Below, in pieces: positions 46,649-55,172 of a stretch of DNA of 64,000 bases. Origin of the DNA: Bryobacterales bacterium KBS 96 (GTDB lineage: Bacteria; Acidobacteriota; Terriglobia; Bryobacterales; Bryobacteraceae); NCBI GenBank assembly GCA_000381625.1, contig KB906767.1, forward strand, positions 4,331,357 to 4,395,356. Reading direction: 5' to 3'. The notes beneath the pieces were generated by a model. It was not told where the DNA came from. It searched no databases and saw nothing but the letters and a program-made list of their open reading frames with translations. Each line of letters opens with the position of its first letter. Within the stretch, counting starts at the first letter, position 1. A program made the translations under genes and the position numbers.

Positions 46649-47632
46649 ATGACCGAGCATCCCAAAGTATTCATCAGCCATGCCAGCGAGGACAAGGAAC
46701 GATTCGTCACTAAGTTCTACGAGCGCCTTCGAGTAAAGGGCATTGACGCGTGGTTGGACAAGTTTGAAATGCTTCCCGGTGATTCCCTCGTCGACAAAAT
46801 ATTCAATGAGGGCCTCAAGCCTGCTGACGCCATGGTGGTCGTCCTCTCAAATACGAGTATCACGAAGCCGTGGGTTCAGAAGGAATTGAGCTTAGCACTT
46901 GTCAGGAATATCGTGGACAAGAAGCGCCTCATTCCGATGCGGCTCGACGCGTGCGAAGTTCCAGAATGTCTCCGGGATACCTTGTGGCAAGACATCCCCG
47001 ATCTTCAGAATTACGACGAGCAACTTGAGCGTATTGTGGCGGCGATTCACGGGCAGTATGATAAGCCGCCTCTCGGGAGTCGCCCGGCATACACCCACCT
47101 AGAGGTTTTGCAGATCGACGATCTCGCCCGGAATGACAGCCTGTTTCTGGCTGCCGCTTGCAAGATAGCAATGGAACAAGGGCATCCAGGGATCGATCCT
47201 GATCCGCTCGTAGAAGCTCTTAAGAAATTGGGGATCTCCGACCAGGACATGTTGGATGCCCAGGAAGTATTGGCGAATCGTTATTACATTAAGACGCACC
47301 CAACCATCGGTAGACCGCACGTTTATCATTTCGACATCACTACGAGCGGCTTCGAATCCTTTGCGCAGTCAGGCGGCATTCCAGCGTATGGAAAGAAGAT
47401 TACCGACGTTGCCCGCCTGCTTGTTGAAATCGTAGCGTTGAGCGGCGGCATGGCATCGAATACTTCGGTAGAGGCCGAACTAGAACTGCCACCGATGCTC
47501 GTAGAACATATCTTCAAGCGGCTCCGAGATAGCGGGCTGATCAAGTACGATACCGAGATTGGCGGTAGATTGTTCATGACGGTTTATAGGGTTTCGCCGG
47601 AGCTTCGGCGCCGCTTGGAGGGCAACGGTTAG
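46649..47632 (+). CDS. TIR-domain protein with C-terminal winged-helix region
   Basis: 327 residues from the ATG at 46649, which begins directly with the TIR domain; upstream in-frame codons run into hsdS. The TIR part (about 1-135) has KVFISHASEDKERFV at its first strand and the catalytic-type glutamate Glu79 in SITKPWVQKELSLAL, as in bacterial NAD-cleaving TIRs. The C-terminal part (about 150-327) reads like a winged-helix pair (LELPPMLVEHIFKRLRDSGL then IKYDTEIGGRLF). It follows hsdS by 37 bases on the same strand. Inference: an abortive-infection or partner defence gene linked to the R-M operon. Confidence 0.8.
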   Translation: MTEHPKVFISHASEDKERFVTKFYERLRVKGIDAWLDKFEMLPGDSLVDKIFNEGLKPADAMVVVLSNTSITKPWVQKELSLALVRNIVDKKRLIPMRLDACEVPECLRDTLWQDIPDLQNYDEQLERIVAAIHGQYDKPPLGSRPAYTHLEVLQIDDLARNDSLFLAAACKIAMEQGHPGIDPDPLVEALKKLGISDQDMLDAQEVLANRYYIKTHPTIGRPHVYHFDITTSGFESFAQSGGIPAYGKKITDVARLLVEIVALSGGMASNTSVEAELELPPMLVEHIFKRLRDSGLIKYDTEIGGRLFMTVYRVSPELRRRLEGNG

Positions 47633-47776
47633 AACAGACCTCTTTATGGGCAGACAAGAGGTGCCGAACCGAATCTTTACTTCCGGCGGCAACTGCCGCC
47701 ATGAAGAACCCGGCGCGGCACCCGCAGATTCAGATGGGATTTCTTAACGAACTATTTGAAAGCATCATCAAGACCC

Positions 47777-48288
47777 TTCCTTCATCTGACTCAACGCCTT
47801 CTGCACGTGCATGATATGTTCAGCAGCCATGTGGATGAGGCTCTCTCGATGTCTCCACAGCGAGCGAATGACGCAGATCTCATCCGGAGGCCGGAAGCTA
47901 GCTTTCAGCAGACCGACGGAATGGAGATACTGAATCCATTGGCAATCAGAGACGTCGCTCTTTCGTCCAGGCACATTCTTGACATGCTGTGCGTTCACAA
48001 AAAATACCTGGAAGCCGCGCGTCTCTAGGATCTGGTAAAGCGGAATCCAGTAAACGCCGGTTGATTCCATAGCACGGTGCGCACACGGCACTCCTGTAAC
48101 CAGTCGGCTAACTCATGCAAGTCGCGAGTGAACGTTCCGAACGATCGTACGGATTCGAGTGTCCGCTCCGCAGGTACCGCGACATAGATCTCTTCGGCAC
48201 CGATGTCGACTCCAGCCGCGCCCGCATGCAGAACCGGCAGCATGCGGGCGCCAGCCCTGCCTTTGCTCTTAGTCTTCTTTGCCATCAC
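47777..48288 (-). pseudogene. Truncated, frameshifted IS110-family transposase
   Basis: Minus-strand pieces encode the DEDD catalytic region of IS110 transposases: GVDIGAEEIYVAVPAE (first Asp), the Glu of MESTGVYWIPLYQ, and RKSDVSDCQWIQYLHSVGLL (third and fourth Asp). The first piece (48288 to about 48085) runs into a different frame (48091 down), so a frameshift lies near 48085. Homology stops around 47777, after LIHMAAEHIMHVQKALSQM. The transposase domain carrying the serine (second half of a 340-400 residue protein) is gone. The element is not mobile by itself. Confidence 0.82.
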
Positions 48289-48594
48289 AGGCTCCTTTCC
48301 GCTGGAACCTGCGGCCCGAGGTTACAAAACGCGCAAACTCCTGAACGGGATCACTGCGAATGCGGATAACACCACTGATCTGTACGTGACCTCAGACCCA
48401 TGCTTTTCGACGGGCTTCAAATGGAGCACCAATGTCGGCCGCGGGCTGTAGCTGCCGCAGATGCCAGCGCGACCATTTTCTACCGAAAACCCGTTCCTCT
48501 CGTCCCTGTTGAGACCATCCCATCCAGTGCTCATCGGTCCTGACGTGAGCTTAGCCGGAGAAAAGCGCAGTTTATTAGACTGGAGAGTTCACAA
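48289..48594. other. Intergenic region upstream of the unknown 543-residue gene
   Basis: About 300 bases without a supported gene. It probably includes the outer remains of the IS110 copy and the promoter of the next gene. No terminal repeats or regular motifs were recognised. A TATTAGACT-like sequence near 48571 is a poor -10 candidate. Confidence 0.3.
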
Positions 48595-50226
48595 ATGCCA
48601 CGCCTTCTGAAGAGTGAAACCGCACGTCGGCTGCTCGTGGGGCAACGAGCGCTTGCAACCGCATTCACCTCGCTCGCGACCCCGAAGAGCGTCTCTCACG
48701 AAAAAGACAAGTCAGACGGAGCCATTGAGATCGGGTTGATCGGCATCGCCGCCGAACTTGCCATCTCCGCGTGCCTCTACGAAATACTCGGGCCAGGAGC
48801 GATCATCAGAAAGGACAGTGGGTTCTACATCACCGCCGGGGAGGCGCTCGCAAGATTCCGTGAAGCCCTCGGCTCGGGCATTCCACGACTCTCGCTACTC
48901 ACGCAGGGCATCGGCGCTGCCGCCGATCATCTGAGTGCGCTCGATCGGTCCTGCGCGGGATTCAAGATCCTCTTCACGTCCCGAGCGGCAGCGGTCCACG
49001 CTGGCCAGGGAGCATCAGCAGATGTCGTGTTCGTCGTCGGCAAGGACGTCGCAAGCTTCTTTGAGCTCCTTGCGGCCAGTCCCAAGTGGAAACCCTATCT
49101 CAAAGACGTGCCAGCGGTGCCCTCCCTTCCCAAGGAGCGCACCATCATCGCGCAAGAACTCGCGGCAGCAGCAAAGGGTAAGGACAAAGCAGCCGTAGGG
49201 GCCGCGCTCGCCAACATCTTTCTCGTCCTGCCCGATCTGTCCGAGGATGCTCCCGAGTGGCTGTCCGCGCTGCAACACGTGCATGTGAACGCCAAACCGA
49301 ACGACATCTCCATCCTCCTCAAGACCCTGCAGAACGCCAAGGCCGGCGATCTCGTCAAAGTCGGCAAGGGCGCATCCGGCATCGCGACGAAGATCGACTC
49401 GAACAATCCGAACGCCCTTCCGATCTACATCGCCGGGATGAAAAAGAAGTTCGAGAACGCCGCTGACACATGGAATGCCTACGTGGGAACGGCAAACGCC
49501 CAGCTCGACCAGGGCGTACTCTCCTTGCCGCCTATCGCGGCGCTCTACGGGTTCTCTGCGCTCGGCATCGACGGTATCGGCCTTGCACCTGAGGAAATTA
49601 ACGAGGGTCTGCCGGCGCACGTGCTCTGGCCGTTCGTGGCGTCAGCCCTGAACTATAACGGCACGAAGGGTCCCTGCTTTTTTCTCGCTCGCTCCTTGAA
49701 GTCAGATGCAACAGGCCAACTGACAGCGCTCTTGAAGAAGGCAGCGACCAAGAGCACCACCCTCGCTAAAACTCTCAAGGACTACCTTCCGCTCATTGAT
49801 GCCACGGCCGCAAAGCAGCCCGCGCCCGCAAGCTCCACGCTCGCAACCACGCTCACCAAGAACGGCACGACGCGCGACGAGAACCGGGAGAACCTCGCCG
49901 ACTTCCTCGCGAACCGCCGCGAACTGGCGCCAGCCGAACGGCAGGCAGCGTACGATCAACTCGTCGCGACCTTCACGCAATCGGATTCCGTGGGAGCGTG
50001 CATCACGGCGATGGTCGAGGGAAAGATCAAGCTCGGCGATGACAAGTTCCCCGTACTTCGAGCCCTCATCGCTGCCGCCTCCGACCGCGAAGACATCGCG
50101 CCCCTCGCGCGCATTGTCCCCGAGAACGACCTCAAGATGGTCGCGACCCAAGCAAGAAAAGCCATTACGGAAATCGATTACGTCCTCTTCGGCCCACAAC
50201 CACCGAAAACGCGCAAAGCCACATAA
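48595..50226 (+). CDS. Unknown protein, possible HEPN domain, next to an Mrr-like nuclease fragment
   Basis: 543 residues, intact. I do not recognise the family. The N terminus has long hydrophobic helices (DGAIEIGLIGIAAELAISAC) and FTSRAAAVHAG, which fits the Rx4H motif of HEPN ribonucleases and lies at the end of a helix as in that fold. The rest is alanine- and lysine-rich helical sequence with no recognised catalytic motif. The Mrr-like nuclease piece starts 30 bases after its stop, with GGAGGAG before its ATG, so the two looked like an operon before the second gene was damaged. A defence role is suggested by this context only. Confidence 0.5.
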   Translation: MPRLLKSETARRLLVGQRALATAFTSLATPKSVSHEKDKSDGAIEIGLIGIAAELAISACLYEILGPGAIIRKDSGFYITAGEALARFREALGSGIPRLSLLTQGIGAAADHLSALDRSCAGFKILFTSRAAAVHAGQGASADVVFVVGKDVASFFELLAASPKWKPYLKDVPAVPSLPKERTIIAQELAAAAKGKDKAAVGAALANIFLVLPDLSEDAPEWLSALQHVHVNAKPNDISILLKTLQNAKAGDLVKVGKGASGIATKIDSNNPNALPIYIAGMKKKFENAADTWNAYVGTANAQLDQGVLSLPPIAALYGFSALGIDGIGLAPEEINEGLPAHVLWPFVASALNYNGTKGPCFFLARSLKSDATGQLTALLKKAATKSTTLAKTLKDYLPLIDATAAKQPAPASSTLATTLTKNGTTRDENRENLADFLANRRELAPAERQAAYDQLVATFTQSDSVGACITAMVEGKIKLGDDKFPVLRALIAAASDREDIAPLARIVPENDLKMVATQARKAITEIDYVLFGPQPPKTRKAT

Positions 50227-50255
50227 GGGTGTTGCACACTATTCCTGGAGGAGTA

Positions 50256-50690
50256 ATGGCACGTCACGGACGGGAAGTTCCGGATTGGAAGGAGTTCGAG
50301 CAGCTCGTAGCACGCATAGAAAAGGACGCTGATCCAATCGGATTGACGGTCACCTCCCCGGATAGATCTTATGCAAGATCACCGGCCGAAAACGAGAAGT
50401 TGATGTGAGCATCTGCAGCCATGCGGGAACGAGCAACATTCTGATCACCATCGAGTGTCGCAAGAGGCACCCGAAACAGGACGTCACGTGGATCGAGCAA
50501 CTCGCTGCGAAACGGGACGCCATCGGCGCATCATGCACGCTCGCGGTCAGTTCCTCAGGCTTCACGCCCAGTGCAGTAGCGGTCGCCAAGCGGCACGGCA
50601 TCCAGTTGCGGCGGCTGTCGGAAGTCTCCGTGACAGAGATCAACGCCCTGATGCGACTCGACTTCGTCGTCTTCACCCACAAACGCGCGG
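50256..50690 (+). pseudogene. Mrr-like restriction endonuclease fragment, frameshifted
   Basis: The reading frame starting at 50256 gives DWKEFEQLVARIEKDADPIG, then the protein continues in a second frame as KITGRKREVDVSI followed by ILITIECRKRHPKQDVTWIE and SSSGFTPSAVAVAKRHGIQL. This is a PD-(D/E)XK nuclease of the Mrr type, with ECR at the usual ExK position. The frame change is near 50365. The similarity ends about 50685, within LMRLDFVVFTHKRAA, where the sequence joins the tail of an unrelated gene. So the nuclease is broken twice and is probably not made in active form. Confidence 0.7.
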
Positions 50691-51194
50691 CTCTCGCGGT
50701 TCGCTGGCATTCCCTACGCCCCGATCAAACGGCTGCTCGCGAAGGACAACTGCGAGGTGCTGATCACGTTCATGGTGGACTCGATCAACCGGTGGCTCAC
50801 CCATCCCGACGAGAACATCCGCGCGCACATCACGGAGACGTTCGGCACCGAAGACGCCGTGAAGATCGCGTTCGGCACTGGGGACCGAGCGGAAGGGCTC
50901 AAGAACCTCTACTATCGGCAGTTGCGACAAGCCGCGAAATTCGTCCGGCACTTTGAAATGCGCGACCGCGACAACCGCGTCGTTTACTACCTGTTCTTCG
51001 CCACGAACAACCCAGTCGGGCACCTCAAGATGAAGGAGGCCATGTGGAAGGTCGATCCCATGGGCGACTTCTGGTTCTCGGACGCCACCGACCCGAACCA
51101 GGCGCTCCTGTTCAATGCGCCATCCACCGCGCCCCTCGCCGGAGCCCTAGCCGCGAAATTCAACGGCACCCCACAGGTTGAGGCGTGGGCATAA
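50691..51194 (+). pseudogene. C-terminal fragment of three-Cys-motif partner protein TcmP
   Basis: In the frame beginning about 50691 the sequence gives RFAGIPYAPIKRLLAKDNCE, then LITFMVDSINRWLTHPDENI and AKFVRHFEMRDRDNRVVYYL, ending in KMKEAMWKVDPMGDFWFSDA and a stop at 51194. This is the C-terminal half of TcmP, a protein found in defence contexts with three-Cys-motif partners. Its N terminus is missing and its frame differs from the adjoining Mrr-like piece by one register, so a deletion or recombination appears to have fused the two genes out of frame. It could be a start-in-the-middle product, but no good start was seen. Confidence 0.72.
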
Positions 51195-51224
51195 GTAGGG
51201 CGCCGAGTCATTTTCGATAAGGCC

Positions 51225-51255
51225 GTTTGAACGAAGCCGTTGGGGTAGCGGACGC
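51225..51255. repeat. Left 31-base inverted repeat of the IS91-type element
   Basis: Begins GTTTGAACGAAGCCGTTGGG. It is the inverted match of 55142-55172 with two adjacent mismatches (TA against AG at 51246-51247). It lies 30 bases after the TcmP stop. Confidence 0.8.
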
Positions 51256-51478
51256 GGCCAGCTATGTGTTTGGTATCGAGTTTTGGATGGTTCTGTTTCG
51301 ACTGGGGCGGGTGGCAGGAAAAAGATAAGCGAGTGCCGAACGAACTCTTGAGGTTCGAGTGAGCGGACGTCGGTGACGGCAATCGCCGAGCGCCGGTTGG
51401 ATCGGCGAATTTCCCGCGGCAAGGCATACGGCGACTGCGCGAGCCGGAGCACGGTTTGAGTTCGTGAGTGGGAGAGGA

Positions 51479-52671
51479 TTACGAGGTATCAACGAAGCTC
51501 CTGTGGCCATCAAGCTTGGATAGGATCTGCTGAGAGGTCAGCTTTTCGATCCGTTTCATGGCGCGCCCCCGCAACGCGGGCAATGCCACGCGCCAGTTGG
51601 CTGTGACATAGCCGGAGTTGGTGAAGGTGGTTGCGGTGGATGGGCGAGAAGTTGCTGGCACAGCGGCAGCAACTGCGCTCGGGGCCGGGGCGCTAGGAAT
51701 CCGAAGAAGCGGATGCGGATGAAACCCTTGGTCAACACATGCAGCAGGAAGCGGCGCAGGAACTCCTCGCCGGACACGGTCATCTTTCTGTGTTTCTTGC
51801 CGTGCGCGTAATCTTTCCAGCGGAAGGTCACTTCTCCATCGGACACGTTCAGCAATCGATGGTTGGAAATGGCGACGCGGTGGGTGTAGCGCGCCAGATA
51901 CTGCAGTACATGTTCTGGCCCGCCGAACGGCGGCTTGGCGTAGACGACCCAGTCTTGCCGGAACAGCGGCCGGAGAAAAGCGCGGAACGCCTTCTCTGCG
52001 CTAATAGCCTTCAGAGTGCCAGGGAAGAGCAGTTTGCCGCGCCAGAATGCCCGCTTCAGACCCGCCACGAACTTGCCGCGGAAGACGCGGCTGAGAACTT
52101 TGACCGGAAGGAAAAACGCGTAACGTGGATGGACCCACTGTCGGTGGTCTAGCGAGAGACCACCGGCGGGAATCACGCAATCAACATGCGGATGATGCTG
52201 GAGGTTCTGTCCCCAGGTATGCAACACGCTGAGGAAGCCGATCTTGGCGCCGAGGTGCTGGGGATCGGCGGCGATCTCGAGCAGAGTGGCGGCGCTGGCG
52301 CGAAGCAACAGATGATAGACGGTCTTGTTGTTTTGCAGCACCAGTCATGACATTTCATGCGGCAACGTGAAGACCACGTGGAAGTAGCCGATGGGAAGTA
52401 GTTCTTTACTGCGTTCCGCCAGCCAGAGGTCGCGCGCGTGGGTAAGGCACTTGGGGCAGTGCCGGTTGCCGCAAGAGTTATACGAGATGTCGGAGCGGTA
52501 GCCGCACCGGGAACAGCCATCTAAGTGGCCGCCGAGCGCCGCCGTGCGGCAATGCTCGATGGTGTGGAGGACCCGCAGATGCAGATAGGTCAGCCAGGAC
52601 CGGTTGTTCTCAATGAAGTTTTTGCCGTGCTGCCGAATGATGTCCGCCACCTCGAAGGGTGGCCGGTTCAT
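51479..52671 (-). pseudogene. IS91-family HUH transposase, stop codon and frameshift
   Basis: The zinc-binding N terminus (CSRCGYRSDISYNSCGNRHC, then PKC) is followed by HVVFTLPHEMS, an in-frame TGA at 52345-52347 where homologues have tryptophan, and then LVLQNNKTVYHLLLRAS in the same frame. The HUH motif HHPHVDC and the catalytic Tyr in YLARYTHRVAISNHRLL are intact. Near 51562 a two-base change in a GCGCGC run shifts the frame, so the normal end AMKRIEKLTSQQILSKL up to a stop at 51479 is read out of register. Two lesions make it a pseudogene unless the TGA is read through. The start overlaps the upstream recombinase stop (ATGA). Confidence 0.82.
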
Positions 52672-52904
52672 TTTTTCTTCTGCAGCTTGCGGGAGCGTTT
52701 TACCTGATCCGGTGCGGAGACCTGGATCTGATCCAACGGATTGGCCACCGCGGTAAGATGCCGGCGCGACAGATGTAAGTACAGCGCGGCGTGCTCGATC
52801 TTGGAGTGGCCGAGCAAGGCTTGAATGGTGCGCAGATCAGCGCCGGCTTCCAACAAATGTGTTGCATAGCTGTGGCGCAGCGTGTGTGGAGAAACATGCT
52901 TGCG

Positions 52905-52912
52905 AATGCCCG
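52905..52912. repeat. Target site duplication of the IS256-family insertion, left copy
   Basis: AATGCCCG on the plus strand, identical to 54411-54418. Eight bases is the usual length for IS256-family insertions. It is within a codon context of the split tyrosine recombinase. Confidence 0.88.
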
Positions 52913-54410
52913 GAGACTGTAACGGGAACTGTGTAAGCGGGTGAAGCAGGGTTACATTAGAGCGAGTCGATCAAGTCAGGCTTGAGGCGATCGCCAAAGA
53001 TCATCATGAGCTGATTCATAACTGTATCCCAACCCTGGCGTTTGGTCCAGCGATTGGTAAAGTTGCGGATATTGAGGAACAAGATTTTAAAAACCGCGTC
53101 ATCGTTGGGGAATACTTTGCGGTTGGAGATATTTTTACGCATCTGTGAGTGAAGGCTCTCGATGGCATTGGTGGTGTAAATCATACGCCGCAACTCGACC
53201 GGGTATTTGAAGAAGGTCGTGAGGTCGTCCCAATGACTTCTCCAGGCGCTGGCCGACATGGGATAGCGCTCGCCCCAGAGTCGTTCGAATCGATCGAGGG
53301 CGGCGGCAGCGGCTTCCACGGTGGGCGCCGTATAAATTGGCCGCATGGCGGCGCAGAGTGGTTTGCGGTCTTTCCAGGAGACAAACTTGGACACGTTGCG
53401 GATGTGATGCACGACGCAGAGCTGCACGTCGGCTTGCGGGAAAACCGATTCCACGGCATTACGCAGGCCGGTGAGTCCGTCGCCGCAAACAATGAGGGCA
53501 TCGAGCACGCCACGAGCCTTCAGATCGTTGAACACCTTGAGCCAGAAGCGGGCGCCTTCGGTTTCTTCAATCCACAGCCCGAGCACTTCCTGCTTACCAG
53601 AGGCGCCGACGCCGAGCACGGTGTACACACATTTCTTGAGAACGCCTTTCTCGGTGCGTACGGCCACGCGCAACCCATCGACAAAAATGATGGAATAAAC
53701 ACGCTCCAAGGGCCGGTTCTGCCAATCGACAATCTGCTGCTGCAACTCCTCGGTCGCGCGAGAAACGAACTGCGGCGAGATCTCGACGCCGTAAATATCC
53801 TTGACGTGCTGCTCGATCTCGCGCGTGGTCAGGCCGCGGGCATAGAGCGAGATGACGGCTTCCTGGAAGTTGCCAACCGAGCTTTGGCGCTTGGCGACGA
53901 TCTTGGGTTCGAAGCTGCTGTTGCGATCGCGCGGAGTTTCAATCTCGACTTGACCAAAATCTCCGCGCACGGTTTTGCTGGTGACGCCATTACGCGAGTT
54001 GCCGCTGCCGCGGCCCTCGGCATCGTGCATGGCGTAGCCGAGATGCTCTTCCAGTTCCAACTCCAGGAAGGCCTCGATGGTGTCCTTGAGCATGGCCTGA
54101 AACAGTTGCTTGGTATCCATGGCCTGGGTGCCGCCGCCGGCGCGCACCTGGTCCATCAATAGTTTCTTGAAGTCTTTGGAACCCTCGCTGCGAGCGGCCA
54201 GAGCCCGTCTCCAGCGGATTGGTTTGAGTCATGGAGCTTTTCCTTTTCCTTTTTATGTCGTTTCGGGTGAGCTCCACCACCTTCGGACTAGGTTAAGCCG
54301 ACCGCCCGCTTTGGGAGCTTCGGTCGCCCTCCGGGCTCCCTTCGCCCCAAAGCAGCTATTGCTAGCCTATCCAAGCCCAAAACAACTTACACAGAAAATG
54401 TTACAGCGCC
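52913..54410 (-). mobile_element. IS256-family insertion sequence, complete
   Basis: 1498 bases with imperfect terminal inverted repeats of about 25 bases: GAGACTGTAACGGGAACTGT at the left and, inverted, GGCGCTGTAACATTTTCTGT at the right, both continuing with GTAAG. They share CTGTAAC and CTGTGTAAG with a variable five-base block between. The flanks are an 8-base direct repeat, and one gene for a 400-residue transposase fills the interior. Insertion into a recombinase gene can be reconstructed exactly, so the insertion is later than the arrival of the host element. Confidence 0.9.
52957..54159 (-). CDS. IS256-family (mutator type) transposase
   Basis: 400 residues, normal for the family, uninterrupted. 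The DDE catalytic set is visible as Asp in [13 protein letters not shown], Asp in [15 protein letters not shown] and Glu in [15 protein letters not shown]. The N-terminal part has the mutator-type pattern [16 protein letters not shown] and [20 protein letters not shown]. The reading frame starts ATG ATG at 54159, within the IS. The enzyme is probably functional, since no lesion is seen. Confidence 0.93.
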   Translation of the reverse strand: MMDQVRAGGGTQAMDTKQLFQAMLKDTIEAFLELELEEHLGYAMHDAEGRGSGNSRNGVTSKTVRGDFGQVEIETPRDRNSSFEPKIVAKRQSSVGNFQEAVISLYARGLTTREIEQHVKDIYGVEISPQFVSRATEELQQQIVDWQNRPLERVYSIIFVDGLRVAVRTEKGVLKKCVYTVLGVGASGKQEVLGLWIEETEGARFWLKVFNDLKARGVLDALIVCGDGLTGLRNAVESVFPQADVQLCVVHHIRNVSKFVSWKDRKPLCAAMRPIYTAPTVEAAAAALDRFERLWGERYPMSASAWRSHWDDLTTFFKYPVELRRMIYTTNAIESLHSQMRKNISNRKVFPNDDAVFKILFLNIRNFTNRWTKRQGWDTVMNQLMMIFGDRLKPDLIDSL

Positions 54411-54418
54411 AATGCCCG
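54411..54418. repeat. Target site duplication of the IS256-family insertion, right copy
   Basis: AATGCCCG, identical to 52905-52912 at the other end of the insertion. Confidence 0.88.
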
Positions 54419-55062
54419 CTCGCTGGGCTGCTTCCCGGCAGGCCTCCCGTGGCACTTTCGTGGTGACCGGCACGTCACTACGCCAGTTCTTCACGGTTCC
54501 AGGAAACAGATAGATCTTCGGCTTCATCCAGCGCCAGTACACGCGCAGCGTAGCCAGCAGTTTCTCACTCAGTGGGACATCGCGATCATGACCGCCTTTG
54601 CCCTTGTGAATGTGGATAACCATGCGCTCGCTATCGATGTCGTTCACCTGCAAGCGGCACAGCTCCGCGCGCCGGATGTCAGCGGAATAAAGAGTCATCA
54701 GCATGGTGCGGTGGAAAAAATTGCTGGCCGAATCGATCAACCGGGTCACCTCCTCGGGGCTGAGGATTTCCGGAATGCGACGGCTACGTTTCGGCATCGC
54801 CAAATCCTCCAGCAGAAAGTGCCGCTTCAAAGTCTTGATGTAGAAGAACCGCAGGCCTGCCACGTGTTGCTGTACGGTGCCAGCCTCTAACTTCCGTTCC
54901 CGGAATAGATAAGCCGAATACTCCCGGATCTGGTCCGGACCGAGTTGATCCGGTGCTTTGCCGTAGTGTTTGGCAAACTCTCGAACGATCCGTACATACT
55001 GTTTCGCGGTACTCTGAGCATAATTACGACGCTGGAGTTCCTCCAGCATCTTTTTTCTGAGA

Positions 55063-55090
55063 TGGGTCACAGGGACCCCCTTGTGACCCA
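55063..55090. promoter_or_regulatory. Strong hairpin at the start of the split tyrosine recombinase
   Basis: TGGGTCACA (55063-55071) pairs with TGTGACCCA (55082-55090), and the GGG/CCC inside extends the stem to about 12 pairs with one bulged base. It spans both candidate starts of the recombinase and lies about 50 bases inside the right inverted repeat. It may regulate translation or serve as a transposition end structure; hairpins are common at ends used by HUH enzymes. Confidence 0.5.
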
Positions 55091-55141
55091 CACAATAGCC
55101 GAATCAACGCCGGCCAAAATGCCCGGTTACCGGCACGCGTA

Positions 55142-55172
55142 GCGTCCGCCTCCCCAACGGCTTCGTTCAAAC
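55142..55172. repeat. Right 31-base inverted repeat of the IS91-type element
   Basis: Inverted counterpart of 51225-51255 with two adjacent mismatches. It begins 51 bases beyond the longest recombinase start. A GCCGG...CCGGC inverted pair lies just inside, at about 55108-55134. Confidence 0.8.

Larger units (their letters stand above)
34322..47632. mobile_element. tRNA-Leu-integrated island/satellite carrying type I R-M and TIR; right end undetermined
   Basis: The left edge is the tRNA-Leu 3' end next to a tyrosine integrase. Inside are small HTH proteins, a VapE-type primase-helicase, a phage-like small protein and an XRE-type regulator, all on the minus strand. The plus-strand block hsdR-hsdM-hsdS-TIR follows. 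No terminase, portal, capsid or conjugation genes were found, which fits a satellite or simple island. I searched by eye for a second copy of the tRNA 3' end up to 64 kb and saw none, so the listed right end is only the last gene that clearly belongs to the block. Confidence 0.55.
52668..55091 (-). pseudogene. Tyrosine recombinase of the IS91-type element, split by IS256-family insertion
   Basis: The N-terminal part (55091-54411) has the SAM-like core-binding domain (LEELQRRNYAQSTAKQYVRI) and the first catalytic-domain half, where the first catalytic Arg region reads TLYSADIRRAELCRL. The C-terminal part (52912-52668) has [20 protein letters not shown], then [20 protein letters not shown] with the nucleophile Tyr. 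Removing the inserted element and one target copy restores [18 protein letters not shown] in frame, giving about 309 residues. The start may be the GTG at 55070 rather than 55091. Confidence 0.85.
51225..55172 (-). mobile_element. IS91-type (HUH) element with tyrosine recombinase, disrupted by IS256-family insertion
   Basis: About 3.95 kb bounded by 31-base inverted repeats (51225-51255 and 55142-55172, two mismatches). Read on the minus strand it carries a tyrosine recombinase followed, with a four-base overlap, by an IS91-family HUH transposase. Subtracting the nested IS256-type insertion (1498 bases plus one 8-base target copy) leaves an element of about 2.4 kb. IS91 family members are usually described without terminal inverted repeats, so the repeats may belong to a related design. 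Both genes are inactivated, so this copy is immobile unless complemented. Confidence 0.72.

Noticed and set aside
51225-51255. Integron attC-like site at the 31-base repeat
   Set aside because: GTTGGGG/CCCCAAC words are similar to attC boxes, but the core does not fit GTTRRRY/RYYYAAC and no integron integrase with its extra domain is present.
53149-54162. 337-codon plus-strand frame opposite the IS256-family transposase
   Set aside because: Antisense of the transposase; shadow frames of this type are common in IS256-family genes.
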